The notes under the pieces were generated by a model. The model had not been told where the DNA came from, searched no databases, and saw nothing but the letters and a program-made list of their open reading frames with translations. From Ignelater luminosus (taxonomy: Eukaryota > Arthropoda > Insecta > Coleoptera > Elateridae), in NCBI GenBank assembly GCA_011009095.1, contig VTPC01090585.1:491015-555014 (forward strand): 64,000 nucleotides of DNA, in the 5' to 3' direction. Below are positions 12,410 to 26,139 of this stretch, piece by piece; the stretch's first letter is position 1; each line of letters begins with the position of its first letter. The position numbers were made by a program, and so were the translations under genes.

Positions 12410-14420
12410 TACAGATGAATTGTGTTTATATTAAACAAGACTTGTGTGGAAATACTAAACCAGTGCTTAGTTGCCAATAGTACTCTTTACGTCTTTTATC
12501 TACATAATTCATGCGGTTTTGTTCGCTTCAGTCTTCTTCTTTCATTGGTTGTGTCCAATAATTGAATTGCTTCCACGTTTGGATGATTGAGAAGTCTAAT
12601 CTCATGTTTATTGGCTCGTTCCTTGATGACTTCCTCTATCGTGGGTATATTGAGGTCGTTATGTATTTCGTTATTGGTTACGTATCGATACGCGTTGGTG
12701 ATCATCCTCAGGAATTTGTTTTGACATTTTTGTATTATCTCTCGATTAGATTTATGTGCACAACCCCAAAGTTGTATCCCATACATCCATATCGGTTTGA
12801 ATATAGATAGATAAATAGTTCTTTTACAATGAAGATTCATTTTAGAATAATCTCCAACCAGCCAATACATTTGTCGTTGTTTAATGCGAATTTGTTCAGC
12901 TTTTTTTCTTAGATGGTGTTTCCAGTTTAATCTTGAATCTAAATGAAGCCCAAGATATTTTGCTGATTCTGCTTGAGGGATTGGTACCTCGTTGAGATAT
13001 GTTCTTAGACTGCAATTTCTTCGCCGCAGCGTATATGTGACGTGGACTGATTTCAGCTCGTTAAGCTTGATTTTCCAGTCTTTTGTCCATCTGTTGATTT
13101 TGTTCAGTGTGCGTTGAGTTTTCTCAACTGTTATTGATTGTGATTCATTTACCGCCATGATTACAGTATCATCTGCAAAGGTTCCGGTGAATGTCTCATC
13201 TGATGTTAGAATATCAGCAGTATATAGCAGGTACAAAAGGGGTCCCAACACACTTCCCTGCGGTACGCCTGCTTTTATTGGATAAAATTTTGACTTGGCA
13301 TCCTCGTGCATCACTCGAAATTGCCGATTAGCTAAGTATGATTATAGCAATCTGCAGTAATTTTTGGGTAGCATTTTACTCATCTTGAGGATTAAACCTT
13401 TGTGCCACACTCTGTCAAACGCCTGCGACACATCAAGGAATACTGCAGAGCAATATTTCCCTTCTTCAAAAGCTCGTTCAATGACTTTGATGACTCGATG
13501 TACTTGATCGATAGCTGAGTGTTTATTTCGGAATACGAACTGGAAGTCCGGGATGTTTATTAAAGGCTTAAGCCGCTTTAAAAATAGTTTCTCGAATAGT
13601 TTTGAGATTGTTGGAAGAAGTGAAATCGGTCTATACGATCCAACTTCCTCGTCTGGCTTATCTGGCTTTTTTAACATGATTATCTGTGCCATCTTGAAGC
13701 ACTCAGGAACGTATTCCAAGCGTAAGCAGGCATTGAAGAGATATGTAAGCATGATAATGGCCTTCCTTGGCAGTTCTTTGAACACCCCAGGTGATATTTC
13801 GTCGATCCCTGGTGCCTTTTTTAGATTGAGATTTTGATCTATTTCTTTTGCTATTTCTATTGGTGTGAACAATTTGAATGCTATTTCTGGTTGATAAGTT
13901 GGTATAGTTTGGATATCAGACTGTATTTCGTGTGGTTGGAATGTATTTGCTAGATGTTGCGCAAACAATTCAGCTTTTTCACCGTTTTTTCGTAGCCAGT
14001 TACCTTGAGTGTCTCTTATGGGAGGGACACGAGTAACGGGCCTTTTGTATCTTCTTGTCGCTTTCCACAATGAGTATTCCTTGTCCACTTCCGGTCCGAG
14101 GTTATTTAAGTACTCGTCAAGGCAATTTTGTTTGTATGTATTAATCATTCCTCTGACTTGATTGCTTATTCTGTTGAATTCTGTTTTATCAGTAGGATTT
14201 CGGGTAGTGTGCCATATCCTTCTGGCTCTCCTTCTTTCTTTAATTTGTTCCCTAATACTAGCAGCATATTTTATTTCACATATGGGAGTTTCTTTTGCTT
14301 CAGGGGTAGCTTTTCTTGCTGCTGTTTTGATATTCTCAATAAAATTCCTAGATTGCCATTCTAGGTCCTTTTTAGATTTCAAGTTTACTTTTAAATTGAT
14401 TATCTCTTCCAGTTGTGATT
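12410..14420 (-). mobile_element. Jockey-clade-like LINE, 5'-truncated
   Basis: A non-LTR retrotransposon lies on the minus strand. It retains the reverse transcriptase and C-terminal region and a short 3' tail of about 85 bases that ends in AT-rich sequence near 12400. The apurinic endonuclease domain that normally precedes the polymerase is absent: homology-like sequence begins at about 14418 and a stop lies just upstream at 14419-14421. 5' truncation is the usual result of incomplete target-primed reverse transcription. Both ends are approximate, because neither a poly(A) tail nor a target duplication is clear. Confidence 0.85.
12496..14418 (-). pseudogene. LINE ORF2 reverse transcriptase, one in-frame stop
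   Basis: The frame spans 641 codons and lacks the N-terminal endonuclease. It encoded the polymerase that copies the element RNA at a nicked target. Motifs in order: YRPISLLPTISKLFEKL, NKHSAIDQVHRV, motif A FLDVSQAFDRVWH (Asp codon 13432-13434), motif B AGVPQGSVLGPLL, motif C FADDT (Asp codons 13168-13173), then KYLGLHLDSRLNWKHHL and a C-terminal HELCR stop at 12496. These match jockey-type LINEs. A single TAA at 13342-13344 cuts the frame between motifs A and B. The reading frame before and after it is the same, and the flanking residues (CRLL, then SYLANRQFRV) join as in the family, so this is a nonsense change and not a frameshift. No start codon is expected in a truncated copy. Confidence 0.9.
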
Positions 14421-17400
14421 AATGAATATGAACAAATGCAACATGTGACGCGCAAAAGATAAATAGGCAAAGTATGCTTCCATTGAACAAGATTAGCCAA
14501 ATTACTATATTTCTTCCCATTCCTAATTCTTGCCTCTCTTAAAATATCTATTATGATCAGGAAATTCATCCGTGATGGAAATCTTTGATAATGAGGTATA
14601 CGCGATGGCGATATAAATCCTCAATTTACAGTCTAGACAGACTTTATCAATCAAACCTTTCATTCTGGAGTAAGATAACTTAGGCAATTTTGCTAAAGTA
14701 TATTCGCGTCGCCAGATCGAATGTTAATGTAGAACCGCCTGTATCAATAGACTCAAAGAATTTTTACTTTGTAACTGTGGCTACTAATATGTTGAAGGTC
14801 TTGATTTGTTCATAGTGACGAAAATGTAATAATTACAAAGTTGAATGATTCAAGATTTATGACAATAATGCAACTAAAATACGTGGGAAAACATCACATT
14901 TCTGTATCTTAATAAGAATCCGACCATTACTTTTTATAGTATGTATGCACATCTTTGGGAGATTTACGTACTGCTAACTAATAATTAATTTTTTAAAATA
15001 ATTCTTATAAATCAAGCAGACTTGTGATTTCAAGCATTCTTTAGATAATATTCCTTTCAGAATTTCGCGACTTTCTTACTTTACCGTAGATATGACGTCT
15101 TCTTGCGTAATGTCAACTTCCCTAATGTTGTATCAATTCTAAGTCATTTACTCCGAGATATCAGCCATTACAATCAAAAGTATTTATTGAATAAGGGATG
15201 TTGAATGTAAGCAACAACAAACAGTTGCATTTTCTGTCTGTAAAGTGACTGCTATAACAAAAGAATTTTCTTGTCGCATACCGTGCAAACGTTTCTAACC
15301 TAGAATAATTAATACGTGTCATTAACGATTAGCCAAATATAACCAAGAAAACAGTTTGGGTTATAAAACCACAATTTATATTTCTGGTAAATTAGAGAAA
15401 CGTAACATTTTACATCTGTCGCACGAAAAAAATTCTATAAAAACTACGGACTTTTTATTTGACAAATGCGCTAGGGGAGCAGACAGTCACGGAATTTAAA
15501 AATAGTTCCGAATTCACATTAAACTTTGTAAGTAAACGCTCCTTTAATACGTACCAGGACTGAATGTTTTGATTTAATTTTTATTTTTGTCGTTACCTAT
15601 TCTATGGTCGAGAAAACAAAAAATCCAATTCGCATAAAGTAAATTGGTTTTTCTACCCATTCCGAGTTATAATTCTTAAAAAATTACACACAAATACAAA
15701 GCAGTGTAATTTGTTAATTAAAATGGTAATTGTGTTTGATAAAAAGCCCATTTCTCCGGAGAGAAACAATAACTTTTCTTTAGGACTTTATAACTGCCTT
15801 AATTCCATGAGTAAAATACTCGAATTGTTTTTGTAATTTTTGAGCGGCGCATTTCCTAAAGCAGTAGTATGTATTTTACGAGCGGTGTAATTAGTCTAAG
15901 ATAATAATTAAATTTAATTTATATCCCTAAAACCGTAGATTACTGTAACCTACCTTTTTAGATTTTGATTGATGATGAAACTTCTTTTGATTATTTTCTT
16001 TTTTGTTTCAACACCTACCATTTATTCAATAATCAAATTTACATTTTTGGTGCAATTGTTATTCTAGGTTTTTAAAACAAAACTGCTTATACCTGCATTA
16101 TGTTTATTGAACAGCTGCGATTGCGTACTTTAACATTCTACAGAACTAAAGCTATAAGAAATGTCATTACATATATAATATGCCATTGAACTGCTCGTGG
16201 ACAAGTAAAAAAAATAGTTGTAACATTTTGATAATATTAAATTGCTCCAAAAGTATTCAGAGATATTCTTAGCTTTTTACAGTTTTTTTGTAGATATTCT
16301 CTAACTTCAATATTTAAGATAGTAAAAAAGGCCCGATGAAGAACAAAAGGGCCAAAACCTACGACCTAAATCTTCCTAAAACAAAACTTTGAATGAAGAT
16401 TACTGACTATATAGTTTTCAGATTGATCATGTTTAAAAAGAGATCTGCTAAAATGCCAATACTGAGGAGATCACGAAATTTCCATTCGCTTTTGCTTGCA
16501 TGGTCATTATTGCGTCATCTTTAGGACCAAGAAAATAAAACCAAGACCAAGAACGTTTGCTATATCAAAACAAATGAGGATCAGTGGGCAAAGTTCATAC
16601 CGTTAGTATAGGTTTTGGATTTTACATACGTTTCAATAAGAGCATTTTGGAAATTCTGAAACTATTGGTCTGAAACCGAGGTGGGGGCAGACCCAATTAT
16701 TACATCTCTTGGGGCAATTATATATTAATCGTTAACTATGAAATGAGTACAGTCGTATGTCGAGTTAAACGAGCTGTCAATTGAGGTATCACATGACCAT
16801 ACTTTTCATTTCAAATTTTTGGGTGGAGATGTCTGTCGGAGAGGAAGAGGTTACAGTTTTTTCGGCCCGTGTTTCTCTCTTGTAAGATCATATATTTAAG
16901 AATTATAAAAATCACCATGGTAATCTCAGAGATCTGGAAAAATACAATGACCAAAAGAAAAGATTCTCTGGCGTAGAACGACAGAGGTTTCTTGAAAGTG
17001 GCTATCAGAGAGTAATTGTGTCCACTCTGATATTAAAGTTGATGCGTTTTAGAATTTCTCTAAATAACTGAACTAGAACAAGATATTATTTAGTGTAGAT
17101 GGTTTTCATTGAAATGCAGTGTACTTTTGGCATCTTAATGGCTTTTAATTTAGAGAGACTATAGATGGTTTCAAAAACGCTTCAAAGATCCTTTCAGACT
17201 GTCGAGAATCAAAAGTTTGTTGTCTTTGCCGTAATAGATTGTCTACGGCTTAAACCAGCGCGAGGTGGTACACCTAACCTATAGTATATCTTTTTACTTT
17301 GTACATCCAATTATTAATAAAACAACAAAACCCGTAACTAAGATGCCTGTCACTTTAGAATGGGCAACTAGAGTTCGATTCGGGCCCGACTAAATGCGTG

Positions 17401-20163
17401 TTATACGGACCACTCTACACTCGGTGTGCTGATTGTCCATTTATGATACAGGATAAAGACTCAATTTTTCTACTGTTGAACTAATCTTTTGACAAATCGG
17501 CGGAATATATGGGAAAAAGTGTTATTTTGCTGAAAATGCACTTGATTGCACTTAAATAACTGCAATAAGTTTCAATTGTGATTTTGCCAAATAATATACT
17601 CAAACAAGTTTTTTATTTTTTAACTCAGGGTTTGGAAGATTATCTTGAAACTACTCAACTGTTCGTTACCAGAATAATTTTGGGTTTCATCTTTATTCAT
17701 TGCAGAAGATGGCGTTTCTTCATTTTTTGTTCCAGAAACGATGCCTAACAGCAAACATCATTGTTATTAAGGGTCAAATGACGACTAAGTTATTTATTTT
17801 ATTTGGATTGAGGTATGCTCATGGTTGGAGCACAACTGTGACTTAATAAGTATTCTAATAAATCCATAATGCAATATCCACAAAAGTCTAAAAAATACTT
17901 TATTACGCATCAAATACGCTCTTGTTGGTTTTGGATCTACATATTGCCGAACGGTAGTTCAAACCTGCAGAATTAGGTAGCAAGAAGAAAAAAGAAGAAG
18001 ACGAAGAATTTAGAAAAAATGCTATAATGGGTTTTTACTTAAAAAGAAAATGTATAAAAATGTCGACAGACACTATTGCGAGATTATTAAAAGACAAGTA
18101 AGTAGATGATCGATACAAAAAGATTTAGATAAAGTAAAACTAGAAGATAGAAACAATCCAACAGAAGGGAAGAAATCAAAGCTTTCAAAAATAAAATAAA
18201 TTTGACTATAAAAAATAAAATCGCTCTGTTGTAGGGTTATCACTTTGGTAACACACTGCGATAAAAAACGAATGAACTACAAAAAATAGAAATATGAAGC
18301 AATTGCTTGTTTTACAAATCATTTTGATTTGCAAATAATCACAAAATATATAAACAAAGAAAGCTGTTTTCTTCAACACGGAAAAAAATAATGAATAGAT
18401 GAGAAGTGTTTGTTTTGGATCATTTTTATTACAGTTATTTAAGTAATAAATATTTTAGAGCCTACTCTGTAATTTTCTTTCTATGGAAACTGTAAACTGC
18501 TGGAGTTAATTACATGCTAAACAATTTATGTAGCAGGTATGGAGGTATCTCTTAATCGTATGGAAATTAAACGTTCAGGTAATATCCGATACGTCGAATT
18601 CATCGGTGCTGAAGAAGATAAAAATAGTGTTGCTGTATTCGCTGCCTGCATTGGTTTTATATCGAATTCGATTTGTCTTGCCACTGAACATGAATGACAG
18701 TTCTACATATTCGCCTAGAATATCTTTTTTCTTGAGAACGCGTACTTCAATTTTTTCTTAAAAAAATATCTCTAGAGTGATTTATTTCAAATTTAATAAA
18801 AATAAATTACGTTCATACAATCTGATTTTCAACTAAAATGAGAAGAGCTATATTTGGATTTACAAAATAAAATTAATGCCAGATGTAAGAGTAACCAGAC
18901 GACTAGGTTGTGTAGACATATCGAAACGGAAAAGTGCATTCCATGCGAGATCGCAGTGGTTATTAATGCAGAATTCCCAGACACCAGCCATCAGGAAATA
19001 CGGGAACTAGGGTGCTTTACTTCCTTGATGGCAGTCCTTAAAAAAGTTTTTTTTTTGTTTCTCAATGGGGATGCTTTTTATACATTAATATAAATTCGTA
19101 TTCTCTTAGGTATTCAGAAAGCAAATTATCTATGATACTAACAGTAAAATTTGTAGAATGAAGACTGTAATTAAAAGCGTTTCCGACATTTTTCTAAATG
19201 AACAATATCAATGATTCAACTTTCGCTTTCGAGATACAGAATGTTTAAGAAAGTATCTATCCCATCTCTAGTATACTAATAAATATGTACACATTTTTAA
19301 AATAAACAAAAAATCTTTTGTTTGTTATTTGTTCAAAATGGCACTGCCTAAAAACGCGAAGTCCAACTGTTAGTGTGCAGAAATAGAAAAAAGGAACTCA
19401 TGAAAATAGTTTCAGCAACATACACTAACTGCAGAAGATTGCGCCTTGAAAGATCTGATGTCAAATATACAATCTCATACATATGAGTGACGTTTTGGTT
19501 TGGTGCTATCTTTGTATATCATGTTTGGTTTGTTAGGTCAATGTCATTTCTGCAGGTATGGTGTCGTTTTGACTGTTCACCATCCATTATTGCAAAACCG
19601 CAGCCAAAAACATGTTACTCGAGTAGTCTTTTAAAATTTCCTTTTGAGTTTTTGTGAACATTATTGGAGCTCGAGACATTTCATTACCATTCTACTTGTA
19701 GGCAAAAAATTCAAAATCATCAATTGTCCCCTACCAGTCAAAGCGTGATCTTTCTACCACCTCTGGAAACTTCTAAAATCCAAAATCCAATTCGAGGAGC
19801 TTAAATTATTAAAAATATGTCTTTTAACCTTATATCAGTAAAGAACCTTCAATTAACAACAGTTGAAGAGCACTCTACTGCTAAGCTTCACGTAATTAAG
19901 GCTGCTGTTGTAATACGTCCATTAAATGTTATTTCAATGTTAGAAATTAGAAAACTGCAGCTCACCTAAAACCACAATTCTCAAGAATGTCTCAAAGAAA
20001 GACACAGATGTCATGCCTTACTTGAACAAAGCCCCGACTTAATAAATGGATAAAATATTTGCTTAAATTCAACTGTGATAGAGATTAGAAAAAAGGTCTT
20101 TAGACTTTGCACAACATTTTGGTTTCTTGCTATTTTGTTATTACTGACCATAAGAATCAAATA
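14421..20163. other. Long AT-rich non-coding stretch, nothing assigned
   Basis: No gene or element was recognised. A minus-strand frame at 14372-14569 has no motif and is not a clear extension of the LINE. Near 17360 AGTTCGATTC resembles a tRNA B box, but no A box or cloverleaf surrounds it. At 18854-19093 a plus-strand frame of 79 codons includes RHIETEKCIPCEIAVV but has no known motif. Around 16650-16870 the sequence is somewhat GC-richer, and it may be an old repeat. Confidence 0.45.
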
Positions 20164-21760
20164 ATCTACATGTCCATGTTCACATCTACTATTTGGACGA
20201 TTTTGACGAAAATCGGCCCACTCGAAGACCAGCCCGAGGCAAGTTGACTTTTCGTGGCTTTTCATTCATCATCCAATAGACGGGGAGAAAGGGAGAGTTA
20301 AAGTTGGAAATTTTGCACTTTTTGGAAACGAAAAACCGGAATAACTCGAGAACGGGTAGACCAATTTTGACCAAACTTGGAGAGCGAGTGGAACACAATG
20401 TTCTTAGACTACCATATATACGCGGAGCAAGCGCGGTGGAACCTAGCGGCAAAAACAAGCAAACTTGACTGGGACCTTATGGGTAGGCCTAGCGATCTGG
20501 AACTAGGGGCGCTGTCTTGTAGAGTCCCTAAAGAATGTTTCGCCTTAGGTAGTTTGAGTGCAGTAGTAGTAGCATTTGAATCTGAAGCCGCTCGAACCGA
20601 TTTCGCATCTCTTACAATTCGGTCGCTAGAAGGCGCGACATGTCGGGCTTAGGATTTAGGAAGGCTCTCTGAAACTAGAAGGGCTACGGGAGTCTAGTTT
20701 CCGCTGATCGACATAGCTTCGCAAGTACTATGGCGGGATAGGAGAGAGAATTCGGTGAAAAATCAATACATTGCAAAGCTCCCCAAAAAACAGTTTGCAT
20801 CCCCCACCGAAACCGCCCGGATAGTCTGATCAACATAATCTTCACGACTTACTTTCTAGGAAGGCCTATCTACCCATTCGAAAAAACCGGATTTGATTCG
20901 ATTAACTCCGCGCTTTTCTCCATGGCACATCGAAATGCCCAATTAAAAAAATTGTAACTCAATTAATTATGGTCCGATCCAGCTGGAATTTTTTCTAAAC
21001 TAAGCAGCATCATCAGATCAATAAGTTTAGGTGGAAACAACTGGCGTTTTACCGGTTTTGGGGTCAATTAGAACAAAAAAACGCAATTTTCCTTTTTTTG
21101 GACCTTTTTGGGGTAGTTATTCAAGTTTATAGAGAAACATAGTTGCAACAACTTGATGCACCATAGGATGGGGAACAAAAAAGGTTCAATGCACTGTTTT
21201 CCTACAAGGTCTAGGTTGAAAATTCGAAAGACTGAAAACATTGCAAATACGGCTCTGGAATGGACACCCTCTAAGCTAGAGAGATGGATCTTTTGCAGTT
21301 AATGTACTCTCGTGACTTGTACATGATTCTGTAAGCAAATTCCGAATCTTTCCAAAAAGACCCTCGAAACCTAGAGGGGGTGCCGTTCCCTTTCTATACC
21401 TTCTAGCGCCATTATACTTGGGTGATTAATGCTAAGATTTGGCATGTAGCTCTCCCAGATTTTTGTAAATTTTGCGTCCAAATTTGGTTGAAATAGCTAG
21501 AGGGAGATAGGGAATTTTAAGATTCCTTGTAAATTCGCTGTTTTTTTTTTATTTTTTGTCATTTGTGTCGGAACGATACATCCTGTCGACTGCGTAAAAA
21601 TTGTATTACGGCCTTTTTTGAAAAGCACTCCTTGTACCTGAAAATCGAATTTGATGGTATAACGTGAAAAGGTTGGTGCCCATAGGCATGCGGTAGGGTA
21701 GTCGATGGAAGTGTTACGGGGAGATATCTCGTGCTCTCGAATATTTCATTTTTATGGTAA
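20164..21760. repeat. GC-rich non-coding block, candidate unclassified repeat
   Basis: The base composition changes sharply at about 20165 and returns to AT-rich near 21760. Inside are phrases such as AATAACTCGAGAACGGGTAG, CCAATTTTGACCAAACTTGG and GAGATATCTCGTGCTCTCGA. They recur in style, though not exactly, through the block. A 91-codon plus-strand frame (20377-20652) and an 89-codon minus frame (20189-20458) overlap and have no motif. I see no terminal inverted repeat, polymerase or transposase. It is probably an inserted non-coding repeat. Its class and exact ends are unknown. Confidence 0.4.
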
Positions 21761-24440
21761 GGGCTATACCATTTTGTTAATCACCAGTAAAAACTTAAAA
21801 TTATTCTAAGCGTCGCCATTAGAAGAGATTGAACTTTGAGAAACACAAATTCAGTATTTTAAATTGTCTTTTATTCTAAGACCTTGAAATTATCTTTTTA
21901 TGTTTTTCCTCGGAAAGAGTTCGTTGTTCAGTATTGTCATCAGGCCTTAGAAAGCTTAGATCCTACTCTGTTTTACGTTTATCATTACAATCAAAATCAT
22001 ACTATCATATCAGGAAGACATAAATCCCATAACATCCAACAAGAAGTGGAAGAAGATCTTGCAAATTTCAGTATCAAAATAAAACAAGCTGCTAACTGAA
22101 TCTGATTTAACGATATGGAAATGTTAGAAGAATATGCCAAGACAACAGAATTCTAAGCAATCAGTATGTCATTTTATCAAACACCTAGAGAGAGACCAAA
22201 ATTAATGTATAATTTAAGGCCAAAATAATTAATATGATTTTCTCAGCAATCTCACGCCGTTGAAGATTATTATCCTACTATATTATTTGAGATCCAAACG
22301 AGTATGAGGTAGATACAACACTTGGCCATAGAATAGACAATAAAAATTTCTCAGTATTTATAAAAGAAGAATTGATCGTAATGTTTGGTATTCAAGAGTC
22401 TCATGAGCGTGTATTTGGCCAGAAAAGAAAATTTGGGTAATTGAAAAGCATCGGGAAAAATAATATCAACTATCAGTTGCAGAGAGACTGGATGCAATTA
22501 ACTAGCCTATCACCTATTTATCCAAACAAATCTAAAGATTTTGTCAAAGAGCGGATCAATCCTGTTAGCCTTTTATATTTCTATATCTGCATTTTCCAAT
22601 TTTAGACAGTATTCATGATCAAAATAAGGGCTTCTTTCAACTAAAGATACAGTTTTCTGTGCTACAGATTGCTTTAAAAACACTACGTTGTCAGGCAGGT
22701 CAAATACATTTCTTCTATATAATTCTATCTATGACCAATAAAATTTTCATTGTTGCTAAAAATTTAAAATAATTACTATTTTATTGTTTTCAAGTAGGCA
22801 CTGCCCTTTTACCTTCAGTTGTAGTAGCCGTCACTAGTTAATTATTATGATATTCTTACATGCACTTCTAGATTCACATACCTTAATATTTCTTTATTTT
22901 CCCAAAACCGTAAAAATAGTTTTTTATTTATAAAAGTTGTTTTTACTTTATTGTTGTTTGCTAGTTTAAACTTCTTATCTTAATTAAACAAGAAAACCTT
23001 AAGTCCTTAACTAACCTGTTTTGTAATTTCCTAAATCTAGAAAAACTTATCTCTTAACTAGTAATTTGGCACAGAGAAAGCTGTGTTTAAATACTATCAA
23101 GATAACACGCGTTTTTCAAACGAAAGCGATTTTCTCAAAATTGACTTTTTAATTTCCTTAAGTTGTATGTAGTTATGTCACAGAGATATTAAAAACGATT
23201 TAACATTATACAATATGAATATAAAAATACGTTTCGTATGAATGCACTTATGCATGCAAGAAACTTTTTACATCAAAAACACCACTCTGAACGAAGGAAA
23301 TATTTCTTAACCGAGTGAATTCAATCTGAATTTGTATCTATTTAAGATTCAGGGAGCATCTTAGCAAAATTCTGTCACAGCCAGTCACCGAATATCTTCA
23401 TAAATTTTGTATGAAAATCGTCTACTTTCGCGATACATGTGATAGCCATCTAACATATGCACCATCTAGAATATGGGGAAGCTCACGGAAATTGGATTTC
23501 TACAATTCTCTGTTCGTACAGAGAGTAACATTGTAGAGACAGTTAAGTAAAAAAGTGAAAAATTGCATCGCACATAGAACCAGTTGTGTCAACTGATAAA
23601 TCTGTGTAACTTTTTCAAATTTTTCTCTGTACAAGGTTTAAAGTAACCGTATATAAGGTACACTGTATATTTAATTTGATAAATTGTTTTTAATTTAATC
23701 AAAATGTATTTTGCATTAACTCCTTAAATACAATCTGCATCAGCAAAAACAGCTAGAACAAATTTAGTTTTTATGTTCTTTTTAAAATTTACTAATAAAG
23801 ACTTACCATTCAGTTTAGTGGAGGCTGGTGCTATATTATTACAGGAGGGCAACATAGTAAAAACATAATTAGTTTTATAATATTTTTTTAATGTCTCGGA
23901 TAGGTAGTGTAGGATAAGACCACGCCGGAAAAGGACCTAAGCTGTTCCACATAATTGAAGTTAGAAGGGAGCGACTAAAAATCATTTCAGAGAATTTGAT
24001 TGGCGTAGAGCATAGCTCCATGCAAGCAACAAATTGATCCTTTGTCTTCTAGGTTTTCCCTGTTTTGTTTTTTTTTTGCCTAACTTGCATTACTTTAATG
24101 GCTTTGCCACATTCAGGTTTAATACAAGATTCTCAACTTAGTAGTAGGAAATGCCTTTGTCAAGGATAGTCTAACATTTCTCTTGGTTTGTGTTTATGGT
24201 ATGTACTCACAAAGAAAGTTAAACCCAGTTGAGTCAGACCAAATACTGTAAAACTTTACAGTTTAAGATGATGCAGAATGCTAATCAACTTGGTTTTCAG
24301 ACAAGGACATAAAAACAGTTTGGTCTTGAAACGTTTGTTCGATTGCGCAAAATTATTGTAATTACTATTTTTATTAAAATGTCTACAGCTATATTTTAAG
24401 ATATTTTAAGATTTCAGAGATAACGAAACTTTTTAAACCA
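21761..24440. other. AT-rich stretch with weak coding-like remnant
   Basis: Between 21884 and 22440 the plus strand has a 71-codon frame ending in EEDLANFSIKIKQAAN. Later there is a 50-codon frame without a start, holding DPNEYEVDTTLGHRID and ELIVMFGIQESHE. The wording is protein-like, but frames change and stops intervene. No family was recognised. The rest of the stretch holds nothing I can support. Confidence 0.25.
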
Positions 24441-24545
24441 TTCACTTGCTTGAATAAATTTGATTTTCCCGATCAATCAATTTTTTTACCCAATCAAGCT
24501 TTTCGGACTAATTGGACTTTCTCGGTTAATCAAGTTCTACATGGA
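24441..24545. repeat. Short degenerate tandem repeat
   Basis: Several imperfect iterations of about 25 bases share the elements CCCGATCAATCAA, CCCAATCAAG and TCGGTTAATCAAG, each followed by TTTT or TTCT. This is a small decayed minisatellite. Confidence 0.4.
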
Positions 24546-26084
24546 GGTGGAGCTTTTCTTAATAATAGTAATAGTGGAGTCTTGAAATTGATGACGAAAC
24601 ACGATTGGCTAGAGTCCTAATGACCTATCTGTTTAGGTTACATTACATTAGACTTTTGACATCTGACCAGTACGGAGCTCCTCTTCTTCTTTTTTCTTAT
24701 AATTTCTGACATGGAGAGGAGCGTACTAGAAGCTGTCTCATATACAGTTTTAATTGTCTTGAAGGTATTGAATCTACCATGTTGGTCATCACATTCACGT
24801 TTGAAAAAACGCTATCTAAAGGCGAAGTAGATGTTCTTATAAAATCACACTAAAGAATGGAACTTTGATAGGGATAAACAATATAGAACAAAAGTGACGT
24901 TTTAATGAAATCTATTATGCAAATTCGGTATCGGTGAGTAAACATGTTCAATGATCAAATGAATACGACGTCATTCTGTTGAGTACTTCTCTAGATGAAT
25001 AGAATTCACAGTTTCAAGGTTATGAATGAATGAATGGCTTGCTTTTATAGATTTTGCTATTTTAAGTTTATCTTTATTATTTAAAGTTACATATTTGTCT
25101 TGTGTGTTTCAATTATACAAACTTTAATATACCAAAACAAAAACATACCAGAGATGAAAAAGGTGATATAGAAGATTTTTTCAAGAATAGATAATATAGT
25201 AGTAACGTAGGACGTAGTTATCCATTTAATTAAATAATTAAATTAATAAGCATAAGTTTTGGAATAATTTAGACAAGTAGTAAATGATAGACTACCATTA
25301 TAGAGTTTCTAAATTGTGTATGGGATGGTGCAGAAAATTGTTTCTTTGATTTTGGTCACGTTTGCGGTTAATTCGAGTCAGAAAGTTAGTAGACGAAAAT
25401 CTTTTCTTTTGGCCAAGTTCTTTCAGTGTCCAAATGCGAAGAGAAATAGTGTTATGGTTTTGTTCGTCATAAGCGCAGTTGAAAAAGCTTTTTGGCTCAG
25501 ATTCTTGATACACTAAATTCAGCCAAAACTAAAATGACCAATGAGTATCTTCTGTTAAGGTCAAAATCAACAAATAGAAATGTTTCTGAATCCACCTTAA
25601 GTCTATAATCTATTGAAGGGGAATCGCTTAACATCCTCTATAGAACATTTGACATAAAGCGGAAGATGAATTCTGTGGCCAAAACTCAATTGCGAGGTTT
25701 GAAAATCAAATCTTTGTTTTGCCTCTGACAGAAGCGACATATATTTAAATGGGTTATTTTAGATAGAAATCCTTTGCTCAGGCTGCATTCATAGCCACAA
25801 GTGATTAACAGAATTAGGGATTAGGAAGTCATGTTCATCGATAGCAAGTAGAACATGGGTGTGTTGAAGCACAACTGTGGACAGCAATTTCAGTGGAAAG
25901 GAAACTAAACCAGCACAATGAAGTAACAATAACAATGCCATAAGAATATGTCCTAAGAATCAAGAAGCTGATTTTCTTTTGTTGCAGAAAGTTTTTGTTT
26001 TGAGTCCGTCTTCTCTTGTGGCCGAATTGAATGACAACATACGCAAGATGTTAGATATGCAGTTTACATCTCTCTTTATCGATC

Positions 26085-26139
26085 TTTGCGCCCCCATATC
26101 TATGGGCCTTGACTGGCTTAAGGTCTGAGGCCGGCCCTG
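26085..26139 (-). repeat. hAT-like right terminus (fragment)
   Basis: Read in reverse complement from 26139 the sequence begins CAGGGCCGGCCTCAGACC and soon reaches GGCCCATAGATATGGGGGCG. CAGGGCCGGC is a common start of insect non-autonomous hAT elements (family knowledge). The matching left end was not found, so this may be a truncated copy. Confidence 0.4.

Noticed and set aside
12562-14422. Plus-strand frames at 12562-12810, 13553-13837, 14128-14364 and 14162-14422
   Set aside because: They are antisense shadows of the LINE polymerase frame.
17355-17385. tRNA-like B box (AGTTCGATTC)
   Set aside because: No A box at the right distance and no cloverleaf stems can be formed on either strand.
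20189-20652. Opposed frames of 89 and 91 codons as genes
   Set aside because: They overlap on opposite strands in GC-rich DNA, where stop codons are rarer, and have no motifs.
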